Counted from the stretch's first letter, positions 8,241 through 17,380 are shown. The stretch: DNA of 50,999 bases from Aureibaculum marinum (GCF_003813905.1 NZ_RPFJ01000010.1:1-50999), one strand, 5' to 3'. Program-made: numbers and translations. Notes: generated by a model from the letters alone, not told the origin.

Positions 8241-8801
8241 TTAAAAAATTAAAGGTATTAAGACCCATGTCATTATTAAACCACCAATAAAAAAACCAAT
8301 TACAGCTATTAATGATGGTTTTTCTAAATTACTTAATCCAACAATGGCGTGTCCAGAAGTACAGCCGCCTGCATAACGAGCTCCGAATCCAACTAAAAAT
8401 CCACCAAGTAGTAGAATTAATATTCCTTTAAAGGATAGAATTGAGTTAATTGAAAATATTTCTTTTGGAAGGTATGTTTGTCCTGCATTTTGTATGCCTA
8501 TATCAGATAGATCTTGTACAGTCTGTGTGTTTAAAGCAATTACTTCATTAGTAGAAAGCCATTGATAAGAAATAAATCCGCCAATTATTGTTCCTGCTAT
8601 AAAAGTTAAGTTCCATGCGTTTGATTTCCAATCAGAATTAAAATAACTATTGAATCTACCTGCTCCACCAATGGTACATAAAGTTTCTAAGTTAGATGAA
8701 ACCCCAAAAGTTTTGCCAAAATAGAAGAGTAATAGCATAACAAATGCAATAGCTGGGCCAGAAACATACCAAGGCCAAGGTTGTAAAATAAAATCAATCA
8801 T
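8241..8801 (-). CDS. YeeE/YedE-type sulfur transporter, first half
   Basis: This 186-residue membrane protein has about five hydrophobic segments. It carries SSNLETLC at about 36-43 and GARYAGGCTSGHAIVGLSNL at about 139-158, the cysteine motif that defines the YeeE/YedE family. The first segment is preceded by WPWYVSGPAI, typical of the split form. The stop abuts the start of the downstream partner, so the two are translationally linked. A Crp/Fnr regulator and a lipoprotein gene precede it on the same strand. Confidence 0.87.
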   Translation of the reverse strand: MIDFILQPWPWYVSGPAIAFVMLLLFYFGKTFGVSSNLETLCTIGGAGRFNSYFNSDWKSNAWNLTFIAGTIIGGFISYQWLSTNEVIALNTQTVQDLSDIGIQNAGQTYLPKEIFSINSILSFKGILILLLGGFLVGFGARYAGGCTSGHAIVGLSNLEKPSLIAVIGFFIGGLIMTWVLIPLIF

Positions 8802-8803
8802 GT

Positions 8804-9193
8804 TTATTGTAGTTTTTTTGTTTTGAGAGCTTCTTTTTCTTTGGCAGACAATTTATTGAAATAATATTTTTTGACATAAATTAATTCACCTGTATCCTCT
8901 CTAAATACAAATTTATAATCTTCAGAAAATTTTAATTTATAAGCAAAATGATCTGGTCTTATATCTTTAAAAACCGTCATCTTATAATCGTATCCATCAA
9001 ATCTTCCCAATTTGTTTGTTTTTAGCTCTGTTAAGATATATTCGATTCCGCCCCATCCATTTGTTTCTTTTATAGTTAATTTGATATCGTTTTTAAGATT
9101 ATGGTATGTTCCTGTTATACCTTTTTCTTGACCTGATTTACAGCTCAGAAAACCTACCATAGTTATTAATAGTACTATAATTTTACATTTCAT
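8804..9193 (-). CDS. Small predicted lipoprotein, unknown function
   Basis: A 129-residue protein with a lipoprotein signal: a charged start, a hydrophobic stretch and the lipobox FLSC with the cysteine at about 18. The mature part is a small beta-rich domain (GTYHNLKNDIKLTIKET, then WGGIEYILTEL). I do not recognise the family. It sits 12 bases after the Crp/Fnr gene and 2 bases before the YeeE half, so it is probably in the same operon and may serve in the cell envelope near the transporter. Confidence 0.75.
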   Translation of the reverse strand: MKCKIIVLLITMVGFLSCKSGQEKGITGTYHNLKNDIKLTIKETNGWGGIEYILTELKTNKLGRFDGYDYKMTVFKDIRPDHFAYKLKFSEDYKFVFREDTGELIYVKKYYFNKLSAKEKEALKTKKLQ

Positions 9194-9205
9194 TTATAAT
9201 AAAGT

Positions 9206-9841
9206 TTAATATTCTAAAACTTCTATTTTATTTCTGAAAAGCTTAATTTTTTGTTCATTTTCAAGTTGTTTTAGTAATCTTGAAATTACAACTCTTGATG
9301 TATTTAAGTCTTGTGCTATTTGTTGATGTGTAGTTGTTAAAATTGGATTTCGCATAATTTTTACCTTATCAGATAAATATTTAAAAAGTCGCTCATCCAT
9401 TTTCATAAATGCTAGCGTATCAATAGCTTCAATCATTTCAGATAATCGTGTATTGTAACTATCTATTACAAAGGTTCTCCATGATTTATATTTTGCTAAC
9501 CATTCGTCCATTTTACTAACTGGAATAAAAATAATTTCAGAGTCCATTTCTGCAACACCTCTTATTTCACTTTTAGAACCATGAAGTCCACTACCAAAAG
9601 TAATAGTACATGTATCTCCGTGTTCTAAATAATAGAGTACAATTTCATCGCCATTGTGGTCTTCGTGACTAATTTTTATAGCTCCAGAGAGTATTAAAGG
9701 GATTTTGTCAAATTTATCACCTAAGTCTAATAATAAATCATTTTCCTTAACCCTTTTGTAAATACCTACTTTTATAATTTCATTTACAAGCTCCTCTTCA
9801 AAAACTATGTTAAAATAGGAAGTTAATTTTTCTTTAATCAT
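9206..9841 (-). CDS. Crp/Fnr-family transcriptional regulator
   Basis: The 211-residue protein has a cyclic-nucleotide-binding-like beta domain (about 15-125) and a C-terminal winged helix with the recognition region THQQIAQDLNTSRVVISRLLKQLE (about 170-193). It lacks the four-cysteine cluster motif of Fnr, and the cAMP-binding residues of E. coli Crp are not evident. A single cysteine lies in EHGDTCTITF. The position directly upstream of the lipoprotein and split YeeE genes suggests that it controls sulfur uptake; regulators of this shape often adjoin YeeE/YedE pairs in Bacteroidota (from memory, not checked). It is 6 bases after waaA. Confidence 0.88.
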   Translation of the reverse strand: MIKEKLTSYFNIVFEEELVNEIIKVGIYKRVKENDLLLDLGDKFDKIPLILSGAIKISHEDHNGDEIVLYYLEHGDTCTITFGSGLHGSKSEIRGVAEMDSEIIFIPVSKMDEWLAKYKSWRTFVIDSYNTRLSEMIEAIDTLAFMKMDERLFKYLSDKVKIMRNPILTTTHQQIAQDLNTSRVVISRLLKQLENEQKIKLFRNKIEVLEY

Positions 9842-9847
9842 TTTATG

Positions 9848-11101
9848 TTAGAATTGGTTGTTGATATAATTTATTATTTTTTTTGTAGAGCCAATATTTT
9901 CGATAATGTAGTTTTTGGCAATGTTTCCCTTATTTTTTCGTAATTCATCATTGTCAAACAATAAGGTAAGAGTCTCGTTTAATTTATATTTTTCGTTTAT
10001 TGATATGCATGCTTTTAAGTTAATTAAATCTTTGGCTTCTTTAAATTTATGATAGTTAGGACCAATAAGTATTGGGATGCCAAAAGTGGCTGGTTCTAAA
10101 ATATTATGGATACCACTTCCAAAACCACCTCCCACATAGCTAATATCTCCATAATAATATATCTGAGTTAAAATACCTACAGTGTCTATAATTAATACTT
10201 GAAATTGGCTTAAATCTTTATTTTCAATTTCAGAATATAACACTACCTTTTTGGAAATACGATCCTTTAACTTTTCAATATTTTGAGAATTAATATTATG
10301 AGGTGCTATAATATACTTTTGATTAAGTTTTGCATTATTATTAATATAATCTATAAGTATAGTTTCATCTTTAGGCCATGTACTTCCAGCAACTAAGGTT
10401 ATTTTATTATCTTTGAATTGTTCAGCAAAATCTAAATTAATTTTTTGTTTTGTAATTTCATAAACCCTATCAAACCGGGTGTCTCCAGAAAGCGTAATAT
10501 TATTAAAACCTATTGTATTTAACAACCTTACTGAGGTTTCATTTTGGACAAAAAAATGATCAAATGTATTGAGTGATTTTCGCATCCATTTACCATATTT
10601 TTTAAAAAAGGATTGATTTTCTCTAAAAATACCTGAAACCAATATTGTTTTTATTTGCTTATTTTTTAATGCTTTCAATAAATTTGGCCAAAACTCATAT
10701 TTAACAAAAATAGCCATTTTTGGATTTACAATTTCTATAAATTTTCTGGCGTTTTTTTTAGTGTCTAAAGGTAAGTATACAACTAAATCTGCCGTGTTGT
10801 AGTTTTTTCTAACTTCATAACCAGATGGAGAAAAAAAGGTTACTAATATTTTAAAATTATAAAAATTAGAATTTATTAGTTGTTTTTTTAGCTTTTCAAT
10901 AATAGGTCTTCCTTGTTCAAATTCACCCAAAGAGGCACAATGGAACCAAATAATCTGATCTTCAGTACTGAAAGTGTTTTTTAATTTTGTGAAAACACCT
11001 TCTCTTCCCTTAATAAAAAGTGCTATTTTTTTATTAAAAAGAGCAATTATTTTAAGAAAAAAAATTGTAATATAAACTGCTATGTTATAGATAAAGTACA
11101 T
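9848..11101 (-). CDS. waaA: 3-deoxy-D-manno-octulosonic acid (KDO) transferase
   Basis: This inner-membrane enzyme transfers KDO from CMP-KDO to lipid A precursor, an essential step of the LPS core. The 417-residue length fits. An N-terminal membrane anchor is followed by WFHCASLGEFEQGRP, which contains the catalytic glutamate of the family. A GT-B fold is supported by VAGSTWPKDE and the C-terminal donor-site motif GGGFGSGIHNILEPA. It is transcribed away from the polysaccharide genes that start at 11186, so the 84-base gap holds divergent promoters. Confidence 0.95.
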   Translation of the reverse strand: MYFIYNIAVYITIFFLKIIALFNKKIALFIKGREGVFTKLKNTFSTEDQIIWFHCASLGEFEQGRPIIEKLKKQLINSNFYNFKILVTFFSPSGYEVRKNYNTADLVVYLPLDTKKNARKFIEIVNPKMAIFVKYEFWPNLLKALKNKQIKTILVSGIFRENQSFFKKYGKWMRKSLNTFDHFFVQNETSVRLLNTIGFNNITLSGDTRFDRVYEITKQKINLDFAEQFKDNKITLVAGSTWPKDETILIDYINNNAKLNQKYIIAPHNINSQNIEKLKDRISKKVVLYSEIENKDLSQFQVLIIDTVGILTQIYYYGDISYVGGGFGSGIHNILEPATFGIPILIGPNYHKFKEAKDLINLKACISINEKYKLNETLTLLFDNDELRKNKGNIAKNYIIENIGSTKKIINYINNQF

Positions 11102-11150
11102 AAGAGTTTGCTAAAATAGGAATTTCCAATATCAACCGTTAAATAAATTG

Positions 11151-11158
11151 TATTTTTG
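11151..11158 (+). promoter_or_regulatory. -7 promoter element (TATTTTTG)
   Basis: It matches the Bacteroidota -7 consensus TAnnTTTG exactly, 27 bases before the aminotransferase ATG, giving a leader of about 20 bases. No convincing -33 TTG is seen at the usual spacing. The match is short and the region AT-rich. Confidence 0.45.
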
Positions 11159-11185
11159 TACGTTTATTGTAAAAATCGATAGCGA

Positions 11186-12316
11186 ATGAAACCAATTGAA
11201 ATGGTTGACTTAAAGAGTCAATATAAAAAAATAAAAAGCGAAATAGATACTTCTATTCAAAATGTAATTGATAATACTGCTTTTATCAATGGCCCCCAAG
11301 TTAAAGAATTCCAAAAAGAATTGGAAGATTATTTAAATGTTAAACATGTAATTCCCTGTGGCAATGGTACTGATGCTTTACAAATTGCTATGATGGGTTT
11401 AGGTCTGCAACCCGGAGACGAAGTTATAACAGCTGATTTTACTTTTGCAGCAACAGTTGAGGTAATTGCTTTATTAAAATTAACACCTGTGTTAGTTGAT
11501 GTTGAGGCAGATACTTTTAATATAGATATTGAGGCACTTAAAAAGGCCATTACGCCAAAAACAAAAGCTATAGTTCCGGTACATTTGTTCGGGCAATGTG
11601 CTAATATGGAAGCAGTTTTAGAAGTTGCTAAAGATCATAACTTATATGTTATTGAAGATACTGCTCAAGCTATTGGTGCTGATTATACGTTTTCTGATGG
11701 AACAACTAAAAAAGCGGGTACAATTGGTAATGTAGGTACAACGTCGTTTTTTCCATCAAAAAACTTGGGATGTTATGGTGATGGAGGTGCTATTTTTACT
11801 AATGATGATGAGTTAGCCCACAAATTGAGAGGTATTGTAAATCATGGAATGTACAGACGTTACTATCATGATGAAGTTGGAGTAAACTCACGTTTAGATA
11901 GCATTCAGGCAGTTGTGTTAAGTGCTAAATTGCCACATTTAGATTCTTATTGTAATGCTAGAAGAAAGGCAGCTGAATATTATAATAAAGCTTTTTCTAA
12001 TACGGATAAAATTATTACACCAAGCACTAGTGCTTTTTCTACCCATGTTTTTCACCAGTATACATTAAGGCTAATTGATGTAGATAGAGATGCATTACAC
12101 AAACATTTAATTGATAATAATATACCTTGTGCCATTTATTATCCAGTACCACTACATAGTCAAAAAGCTTATGCTGATGAGCGATATAATGAGGCTGATT
12201 TTATAGTAACTAATCAACTTGTAGAATCGGTTATTTCTTTACCAATGCATACAGAATTGGAAGAAGAACAACAAGATTTTATTACCAAAACAGTGTTGGA
12301 TTTTATAAATAAATAA
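11186..12316 (+). CDS. DegT/DnrJ/EryC1/StrS aminotransferase, WbpE-like
   Basis: This PLP-dependent sugar aminotransferase has 376 residues. The catalytic lysine is K192 in SFFPSKNLGCYGDGG. Other family motifs are GNGTDALQIAMMGLG, VIEDTAQAIGA and GVNSRLDSIQA. The sequence resembles WbpE/WlbC-type enzymes that aminate the 3-keto position of UDP-GlcNAc-derived uronic acid, but the matching oxidase (WbpB-like) and acetyltransferase (WbpD-like) are not in the window, so the exact substrate is uncertain. It heads a plus-strand run with ugd, galE and rfbB; ugd starts 2 bases after its stop. Confidence 0.92.
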   Translation: MKPIEMVDLKSQYKKIKSEIDTSIQNVIDNTAFINGPQVKEFQKELEDYLNVKHVIPCGNGTDALQIAMMGLGLQPGDEVITADFTFAATVEVIALLKLTPVLVDVEADTFNIDIEALKKAITPKTKAIVPVHLFGQCANMEAVLEVAKDHNLYVIEDTAQAIGADYTFSDGTTKKAGTIGNVGTTSFFPSKNLGCYGDGGAIFTNDDELAHKLRGIVNHGMYRRYYHDEVGVNSRLDSIQAVVLSAKLPHLDSYCNARRKAAEYYNKAFSNTDKIITPSTSAFSTHVFHQYTLRLIDVDRDALHKHLIDNNIPCAIYYPVPLHSQKAYADERYNEADFIVTNQLVESVISLPMHTELEEEQQDFITKTVLDFINK

Positions 12317-12318
12317 GT

Positions 12319-13632
12319 ATGAATTTAACAGTAATTGGAACGGGATATGTTGGTTTGGTTACAGGAACATGTCTTGCAGACATGGGAAACATTGTTACTT
12401 GTGTTGACATTGATAAAGACAAAGTCAAAGCAATGCAGAATGGAAAAGTACCAATATTTGAACCTAATTTAGAAGAGCTTTTTCACAAAAATATATCAGG
12501 TGACCGGTTGTATTTTACAACCAATTTAGAAGAAGCAATTAAAGATTCTACAGTCATATTTTTAGCTTTACCAACACCTCAAGATGAGGATGGTTCGGCA
12601 GATTTATCTTATGTTAAAAATGTTGCTCATGATTTGGGTAAACTAATTAAAGATTATAAAATAATCATAAATAAAAGTACAGTACCAGTGGGTACTTCTG
12701 ATATTGTTAAAGATATTGTATCAAGTCATACAGACGTAGAATTTGACGTTGTTTCTAATCCAGAGTTTTTACGAGAGGGGTATGCTGTGAAAGACTTTAT
12801 GGAACCTGAACGCATTATTATTGGTTCAAAAAGTAGAAAAGCGAAATCTATTTTATCAAAATTGTATAAGCCTTTTATTAGTACCAAAAGGCCAATTATT
12901 TTTATGGACGAACGCTCTTCAGAGCTTACTAAATATGCTTCAAATTGCTTTTTAGCGACCAAAATCACCTTTATGAACGAGATAGCCAATCTGTGTGAAA
13001 TTATAGGTTCAGATGTAGATATGGTTAGAATTGGTATGGGTACAGACTCTAGAATAGGGAACCGATTTTTATACCCGGGTATTGGTTATGGGGGTTCTTG
13101 TTTTCCTAAAGATGTAAACGCTTTGGTAAAATCTAGTGATGAAGTCAATTATAATTTTAAAATATTAAAATCAGTTATTGATGTAAATGTTAACCAAAAG
13201 AAATCGTTGGTTCCAAAACTGTCTCGTTATTTTAAAGATGACTTAAAAGATAAAAAAGTTGCTATATGGGGATTGGCATTTAAACCCAACACAGATGACA
13301 TCAGAGAAGCACCAGCTATTGATGTAATTAATGAATTATTATTAAGAGATGTTGAAATTGCTGCTTACGATCCTGAAGCTATGACAAACATAGAGCGAAT
13401 ATATGGTAATAAAATTCAGTACGGAAAAAATGCTTATGATATTTTAGAGGATGCTGATTGTTTATTAATTTGTACAGAATGGAGCGAGTTTACACAACCA
13501 AGTTTCAATAGGATGAAATCTCTTTTGAAAAATCCTATAATTTTTGATGGTAGAAATATGTTTGATTTAGAAGTCATGGAAAATAATGGATTTTATTACG
13601 AGTCTGTGGGTAGAAAAACAGTTACAATTTAA
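12319..13632 (+). CDS. ugd: UDP-glucose 6-dehydrogenase
   Basis: It oxidises UDP-glucose to UDP-glucuronate with two NAD+. The 437-residue protein starts with the Rossmann motif GTGYVGLVTGTCLAD, has NKSTVPVGTSD and NPEFLREGYAV, and carries the catalytic cysteine C261 in GYGGSCFPKD. The UDP-binding C-terminal domain with WGLAFKPNTDDIREAP is complete. It sits between the aminotransferase and galE, and supplies an acidic sugar donor for the surface polysaccharide. Confidence 0.96.
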   Translation: MNLTVIGTGYVGLVTGTCLADMGNIVTCVDIDKDKVKAMQNGKVPIFEPNLEELFHKNISGDRLYFTTNLEEAIKDSTVIFLALPTPQDEDGSADLSYVKNVAHDLGKLIKDYKIIINKSTVPVGTSDIVKDIVSSHTDVEFDVVSNPEFLREGYAVKDFMEPERIIIGSKSRKAKSILSKLYKPFISTKRPIIFMDERSSELTKYASNCFLATKITFMNEIANLCEIIGSDVDMVRIGMGTDSRIGNRFLYPGIGYGGSCFPKDVNALVKSSDEVNYNFKILKSVIDVNVNQKKSLVPKLSRYFKDDLKDKKVAIWGLAFKPNTDDIREAPAIDVINELLLRDVEIAAYDPEAMTNIERIYGNKIQYGKNAYDILEDADCLLICTEWSEFTQPSFNRMKSLLKNPIIFDGRNMFDLEVMENNGFYYESVGRKTVTI

Positions 13633-13643
13633 TACTTTTTAAT

Positions 13644-14657
13644 ATGAGTAAGATTTTAGTTACAGGTGGTTTGGGTTTTATTGGATCTCATACCGTGGTT
13701 GAACTCCAAAATGAAGGTTTTGAAGTTGTAATTATTGATAACCTTTCAAACACAACTATTGATGTTTTAGATAAGATAACTTCAATTACAGGAAAAGAAC
13801 CATTATTTGAAAAGTTAGATTTAAAGAACCAACCTTCAATACAAGAGTTTTTTAAGAAACATCAGGATGTTGAAGGTGTAATTCACTTTGCGGCTTCAAA
13901 GGCTGTTGGTGAAAGTGTTGAAAAACCATTGATGTATTATCATAACAATATTTCAACATTAATCTATCTATTAGAAGAGATGAGAACTAATAAGGTAAAT
14001 AATTTTATCTTTAGTTCTTCATGTACCGTTTATGGTCAAGCCGATCAAATGCCAATAACTGAAAGTGCTCCTTTTAAAACGGCAGAATCTCCGTATGGTA
14101 ATACGAAGCAAATAGGTGAAGAAATTATAGCTGATACCTCAAAGGTTTCTGATTTAAAGGCAATAGCTTTGAGATATTTTAATCCAATAGGTGCTCATGA
14201 AACAGCTAAAATTGGTGAGCTTCCCATTGGGGTTCCTCAAAATTTGATTCCATACGTAACTCAAACGGCAGCAGGAATTAGAGAGCAACTTTCTGTTTTT
14301 GGTGGAGATTATCCAACTCCAGATGGCACTGCAATACGTGATTATATTCATGTGGTTGATTTAGCAAAAGCACATACAGTTGCCATGAAAAGACTGTTGA
14401 ATGGAGAAAATAATTCTGATTTTGAAGTATTTAATATTGGAACAGGTAAAGGAAGTTCTGTTTTAGATGTTATAAAGGCTTTTGAAAATGCTACAGACCA
14501 AAAATTAAATTATAAAATTGTTGATCGTCGGGAAGGCGATATTACAGAAGCCTATGCTGACACAACCTATGCACAGAATGAATTAAAATGGAAAGCTGAA
14601 TTAAGTTTAGATGATGCATTGGCATCTGCTTGGAAATGGCAAAAGACGTTAAAGTAA
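13644..14657 (+). CDS. galE: UDP-glucose 4-epimerase GalE
   Basis: GalE interconverts UDP-glucose and UDP-galactose, often also the N-acetyl forms. This 337-residue extended SDR has the NAD motif GGLGFIGSHT at the N-terminus, FSSSCTVYG, and the catalytic YxxxK in SPYGNTKQIGEE. ALRYFNPIGAH and DYIHVVDLA are typical GalE stretches. The gene lies 11 bases after ugd in the same operon. Confidence 0.95.
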   Translation: MSKILVTGGLGFIGSHTVVELQNEGFEVVIIDNLSNTTIDVLDKITSITGKEPLFEKLDLKNQPSIQEFFKKHQDVEGVIHFAASKAVGESVEKPLMYYHNNISTLIYLLEEMRTNKVNNFIFSSSCTVYGQADQMPITESAPFKTAESPYGNTKQIGEEIIADTSKVSDLKAIALRYFNPIGAHETAKIGELPIGVPQNLIPYVTQTAAGIREQLSVFGGDYPTPDGTAIRDYIHVVDLAKAHTVAMKRLLNGENNSDFEVFNIGTGKGSSVLDVIKAFENATDQKLNYKIVDRREGDITEAYADTTYAQNELKWKAELSLDDALASAWKWQKTLK

Positions 14658-14704
14658 ACGATATAAATTGAATAAAAAAATCCTGTTTAAAGTAAAAGAA
14701 TAAG

Positions 14705-15751
14705 ATGAAAAATATATTAATTACTGGTGGTGCTGGTTTTATTGGATCTCATGTAGTGAGATTATTTGTAAATAATTATCCAGACTATCATATCTATAAT
14801 TTAGACGCATTAACATATGCAGGTAATTTAGAAAATATAGCTGATATTGCAGAGGCATCAAATTATACTTTCGTAAAAGGAGATATTAAGGATATTGACT
14901 TTATTAATAACTTATTTCAAAAGTATAAGTTTGATGGAGTGATTCATTTGGCTGCAGAAAGTCATGTAGATAGGTCAATAACCAACCCTAATGATTTTAT
15001 TGAAACCAATGTGTTAGGAACTGCTAATTTATTAAATGCGTTTCGCCATTTATGGGCTGGTAATTTTGAAGGAAAATTATTCTATCACGTTTCTACAGAT
15101 GAGGTATATGGCTCTTTAGGCAAAACAGGATTGTTTACCGAAACCACACCTTATGATCCACAATCGCCCTATGCAGCGTCAAAAGCTGCATCTGATCATG
15201 TAGTGCGGTCATTTGGCAACACCTATAAATTACCATATAAGATTAGTAATTGTTCTAATAATTATGGAGCTAATCAATTTCCTGAAAAACTAATTCCTTT
15301 ATTTATTCATAATATTAAAACAGGTAAAAATTTACCTGTTTATGGTGATGGAAACTATACAAGAGATTGGCTTTATGTTGAAGATCATGCCAAAGCGATT
15401 GATGTAATTTTTCATAAAGGAAAAATTGCAGAAACTTATAATATTGGAGGGTTTAATGAGTGGACAAACCTTAACCTGATAAAGGTATTGTGCGAGCAAA
15501 TGGATGAAAAATTAAATCAACCTTCAGGAACAGCAGCTAAATTAATAACTTTTGTAAAAGATAGAGCAGGTCACGATAAACGTTATGCCATTGATGCTAC
15601 TAAAATCAATAAAGAATTAGGCTGGAAACCAACGGTAACTTTTGAAGAAGGTTTATCTAAAACTATCGACTGGTATTTAGATAATGAACAATGGTTAAAT
15701 AACGTTACTTCTGGTGCTTATAAAGATTATTATAAAGAAATGTATGGTTAA
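14705..15751 (+). CDS. rfbB: dTDP-glucose 4,6-dehydratase RfbB
   Basis: It converts dTDP-glucose to dTDP-4-keto-6-deoxyglucose, the branch point to rhamnose and many 6-deoxy amino sugars. The 348-residue protein has GGAGFIGSHVV, HLAAESHVDRSI, STDEVYGSLG and the catalytic YAASK, all typical for RfbB. The 47-base gap from galE is compatible with cotranscription. rfbA, rfbC and rfbD are not present here, so the donor dTDP-glucose and later steps must come from elsewhere. It converges with the minus-strand gene ending at 15786. Confidence 0.93.
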   Translation: MKNILITGGAGFIGSHVVRLFVNNYPDYHIYNLDALTYAGNLENIADIAEASNYTFVKGDIKDIDFINNLFQKYKFDGVIHLAAESHVDRSITNPNDFIETNVLGTANLLNAFRHLWAGNFEGKLFYHVSTDEVYGSLGKTGLFTETTPYDPQSPYAASKAASDHVVRSFGNTYKLPYKISNCSNNYGANQFPEKLIPLFIHNIKTGKNLPVYGDGNYTRDWLYVEDHAKAIDVIFHKGKIAETYNIGGFNEWTNLNLIKVLCEQMDEKLNQPSGTAAKLITFVKDRAGHDKRYAIDATKINKELGWKPTVTFEEGLSKTIDWYLDNEQWLNNVTSGAYKDYYKEMYG

Positions 15752-15785
15752 TAAATAGAGAGGATATTTACAATTGTTAACTCAC

Positions 15786-16166
15786 CTATTGTTGTGGGTT
15801 ATTAAAAGCCTTATCAATATTTGGTGTTCTTTTTGGTTTTCTACTTTTGAGAGGAATTACAATACTAGCACCAATACCACCGCCTAGTGAGGTGTATAAA
15901 AAATCTTTTTTACTTCTATTTCCATTAAACCACTTCGGATCGACTCTTTCTTTTAAATATCCAAGAGTTACTGCTGTAGCTGTGCCTACAAGCCATGCTG
16001 TTAGTTTGTTATTTGTTTTTCTATAAACTAAATAAGAAGTACCACCTCCTATAATTGTTCCAACAATTAGATGTTCTGGATATCCATTATCGGAATTAAT
16101 TGATTGACCATTTATTTTACTAACGGTTAAAAAAAATAGAACTAACAAATAATACCTCATAGGCAA
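15786..16166 (-). CDS. Small predicted membrane or envelope protein, unknown function
   Basis: A 126-residue protein with an N-terminal signal or anchor (about 4-20, ending near INGQ) and two Gly-rich hydrophobic segments. The order LKERVDPKWFNG, then SKKD, then GGGIGASIVIPL recalls the pattern KE..D...S..D..GG..G seen in YfiM-like small envelope proteins, though this is only a pattern resemblance. The tail is basic. It lies 16 bases after the glutaryl-CoA dehydrogenase gene on the same strand and may be read from the same transcript. Confidence 0.7.
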   Translation of the reverse strand: MPMRYYLLVLFFLTVSKINGQSINSDNGYPEHLIVGTIIGGGTSYLVYRKTNNKLTAWLVGTATAVTLGYLKERVDPKWFNGNRSKKDFLYTSLGGGIGASIVIPLKSRKPKRTPNIDKAFNNPQQ

Positions 16167-16182
16167 GTAAATTTATTATATT

Positions 16183-17361
16183 TTATTTGAAAGCATTCAA
16201 TCCAGTTACATCTAATCCTGTGATTAGTAGGTGAATATCGTGTGTGCCTTCATAAGTCACAACTGATTCCAAGTTCATCATGTGTCTCATTATAGAATAT
16301 TCTCCAGTAATACCCATACCGCCTAACATTTGTCTAGCGTCTCTAGCAATTGTTAATGCCATATCAACATTATTGCGTTTTGCCATAGATATTTGTGCAG
16401 AAGTAGCTTTATCTTCATTACGGAGTACACCTAATCGCCAAGCTAATAATTGGGCTTTGGTAATTTCGGTAATCATTTCTGCTAATTTTTTTTGTTGCAA
16501 CTGAAATGCTCCAATTGGTTTGCCAAACTGTAGCCTTTCTTTTGAATATCTTAAAGCAGTATCGTAGCAATCCATAGCAGCTCCTATTGCACCCCAAGCT
16601 ATTCCATATCTGGCAGAATCTAAACATCCTAGAGGAGCTCCGAGACCTGATTTTTTTGGCAATAAATTCTCTTTTGGAACTTTTACATTATCAAAAATTA
16701 ATTCGCCAGTTGCAGAAGCTCTTAAAGACCATTTATTGTGTGTTTCGGGAGTTGTAAACCCTTCCATTCCACGTTCAACAATAAGACCATGAATTCTTCC
16801 AGATTCATCTTTAGCCCAAACAATAGCAATATCAGCAAAGGGAGCATTAGAAATCCACATTTTGGCTCCATTCAAAAGATAATAATCACCTTTGTCTTTA
16901 AAATTAGTAACCATACCAGAAGGGTTAGAACCATAATCGGGCTCAGTCAATCCAAAACATCCCATAAGTTCTCCGGAAGCCAATTTAGGTAAATATTTTT
17001 GACGTTGGTCTTCATTACCATATTTCCAAATAGGATACATTACCAAAGATGATTGTACAGATGCTGTTGAGCGTATTCCAGAATCACCTCTTTCAATTTC
17101 TTGCATTATCAATCCATAAGAGATCTGATCTAATCCAGCTCCACCATACTCTTCAGGAATATAAGGGCCAAAGGCACCTATTTCAGCTAATCCTTTAATA
17201 ATTTGATTAGGAAATTCAGCTTTTTGAGCATAATCTTCTATAATTGGAGAAATTTCGCGTTTTACCCATTCTCTAGCAGCATCTCTAACCAATTTGTGTT
17301 CATCGGTTAACAAATCATCTAATTGATAATAATCAGGGGCTTGGAATAAATCTTGTGACAT
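16183..17361 (-). CDS. gcdH: Acyl-CoA dehydrogenase, glutaryl-CoA dehydrogenase type
   Basis: This flavoprotein probably oxidises and decarboxylates glutaryl-CoA to crotonyl-CoA in lysine and tryptophan breakdown. The 392-residue length is right. Motifs close to known glutaryl-CoA dehydrogenases are RSTASVQSSLVMYPI, GCFGLTEPDYGSNPSGM, KWSLRASATGEL, ARYGIAWGAIGA and the catalytic glutamate E371 in TYEGTHDIH. A TAnnTTTG element lies upstream at 17381-17388 on the minus strand. The gene sits in a block that separates the sugar-nucleotide genes from the polysaccharide assembly genes. Confidence 0.92.
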   Translation of the reverse strand: MSQDLFQAPDYYQLDDLLTDEHKLVRDAAREWVKREISPIIEDYAQKAEFPNQIIKGLAEIGAFGPYIPEEYGGAGLDQISYGLIMQEIERGDSGIRSTASVQSSLVMYPIWKYGNEDQRQKYLPKLASGELMGCFGLTEPDYGSNPSGMVTNFKDKGDYYLLNGAKMWISNAPFADIAIVWAKDESGRIHGLIVERGMEGFTTPETHNKWSLRASATGELIFDNVKVPKENLLPKKSGLGAPLGCLDSARYGIAWGAIGAAMDCYDTALRYSKERLQFGKPIGAFQLQQKKLAEMITEITKAQLLAWRLGVLRNEDKATSAQISMAKRNNVDMALTIARDARQMLGGMGITGEYSIMRHMMNLESVVTYEGTHDIHLLITGLDVTGLNAFK

Positions 17362-17380
17362 TGTTTTTTAATTTTAAATT

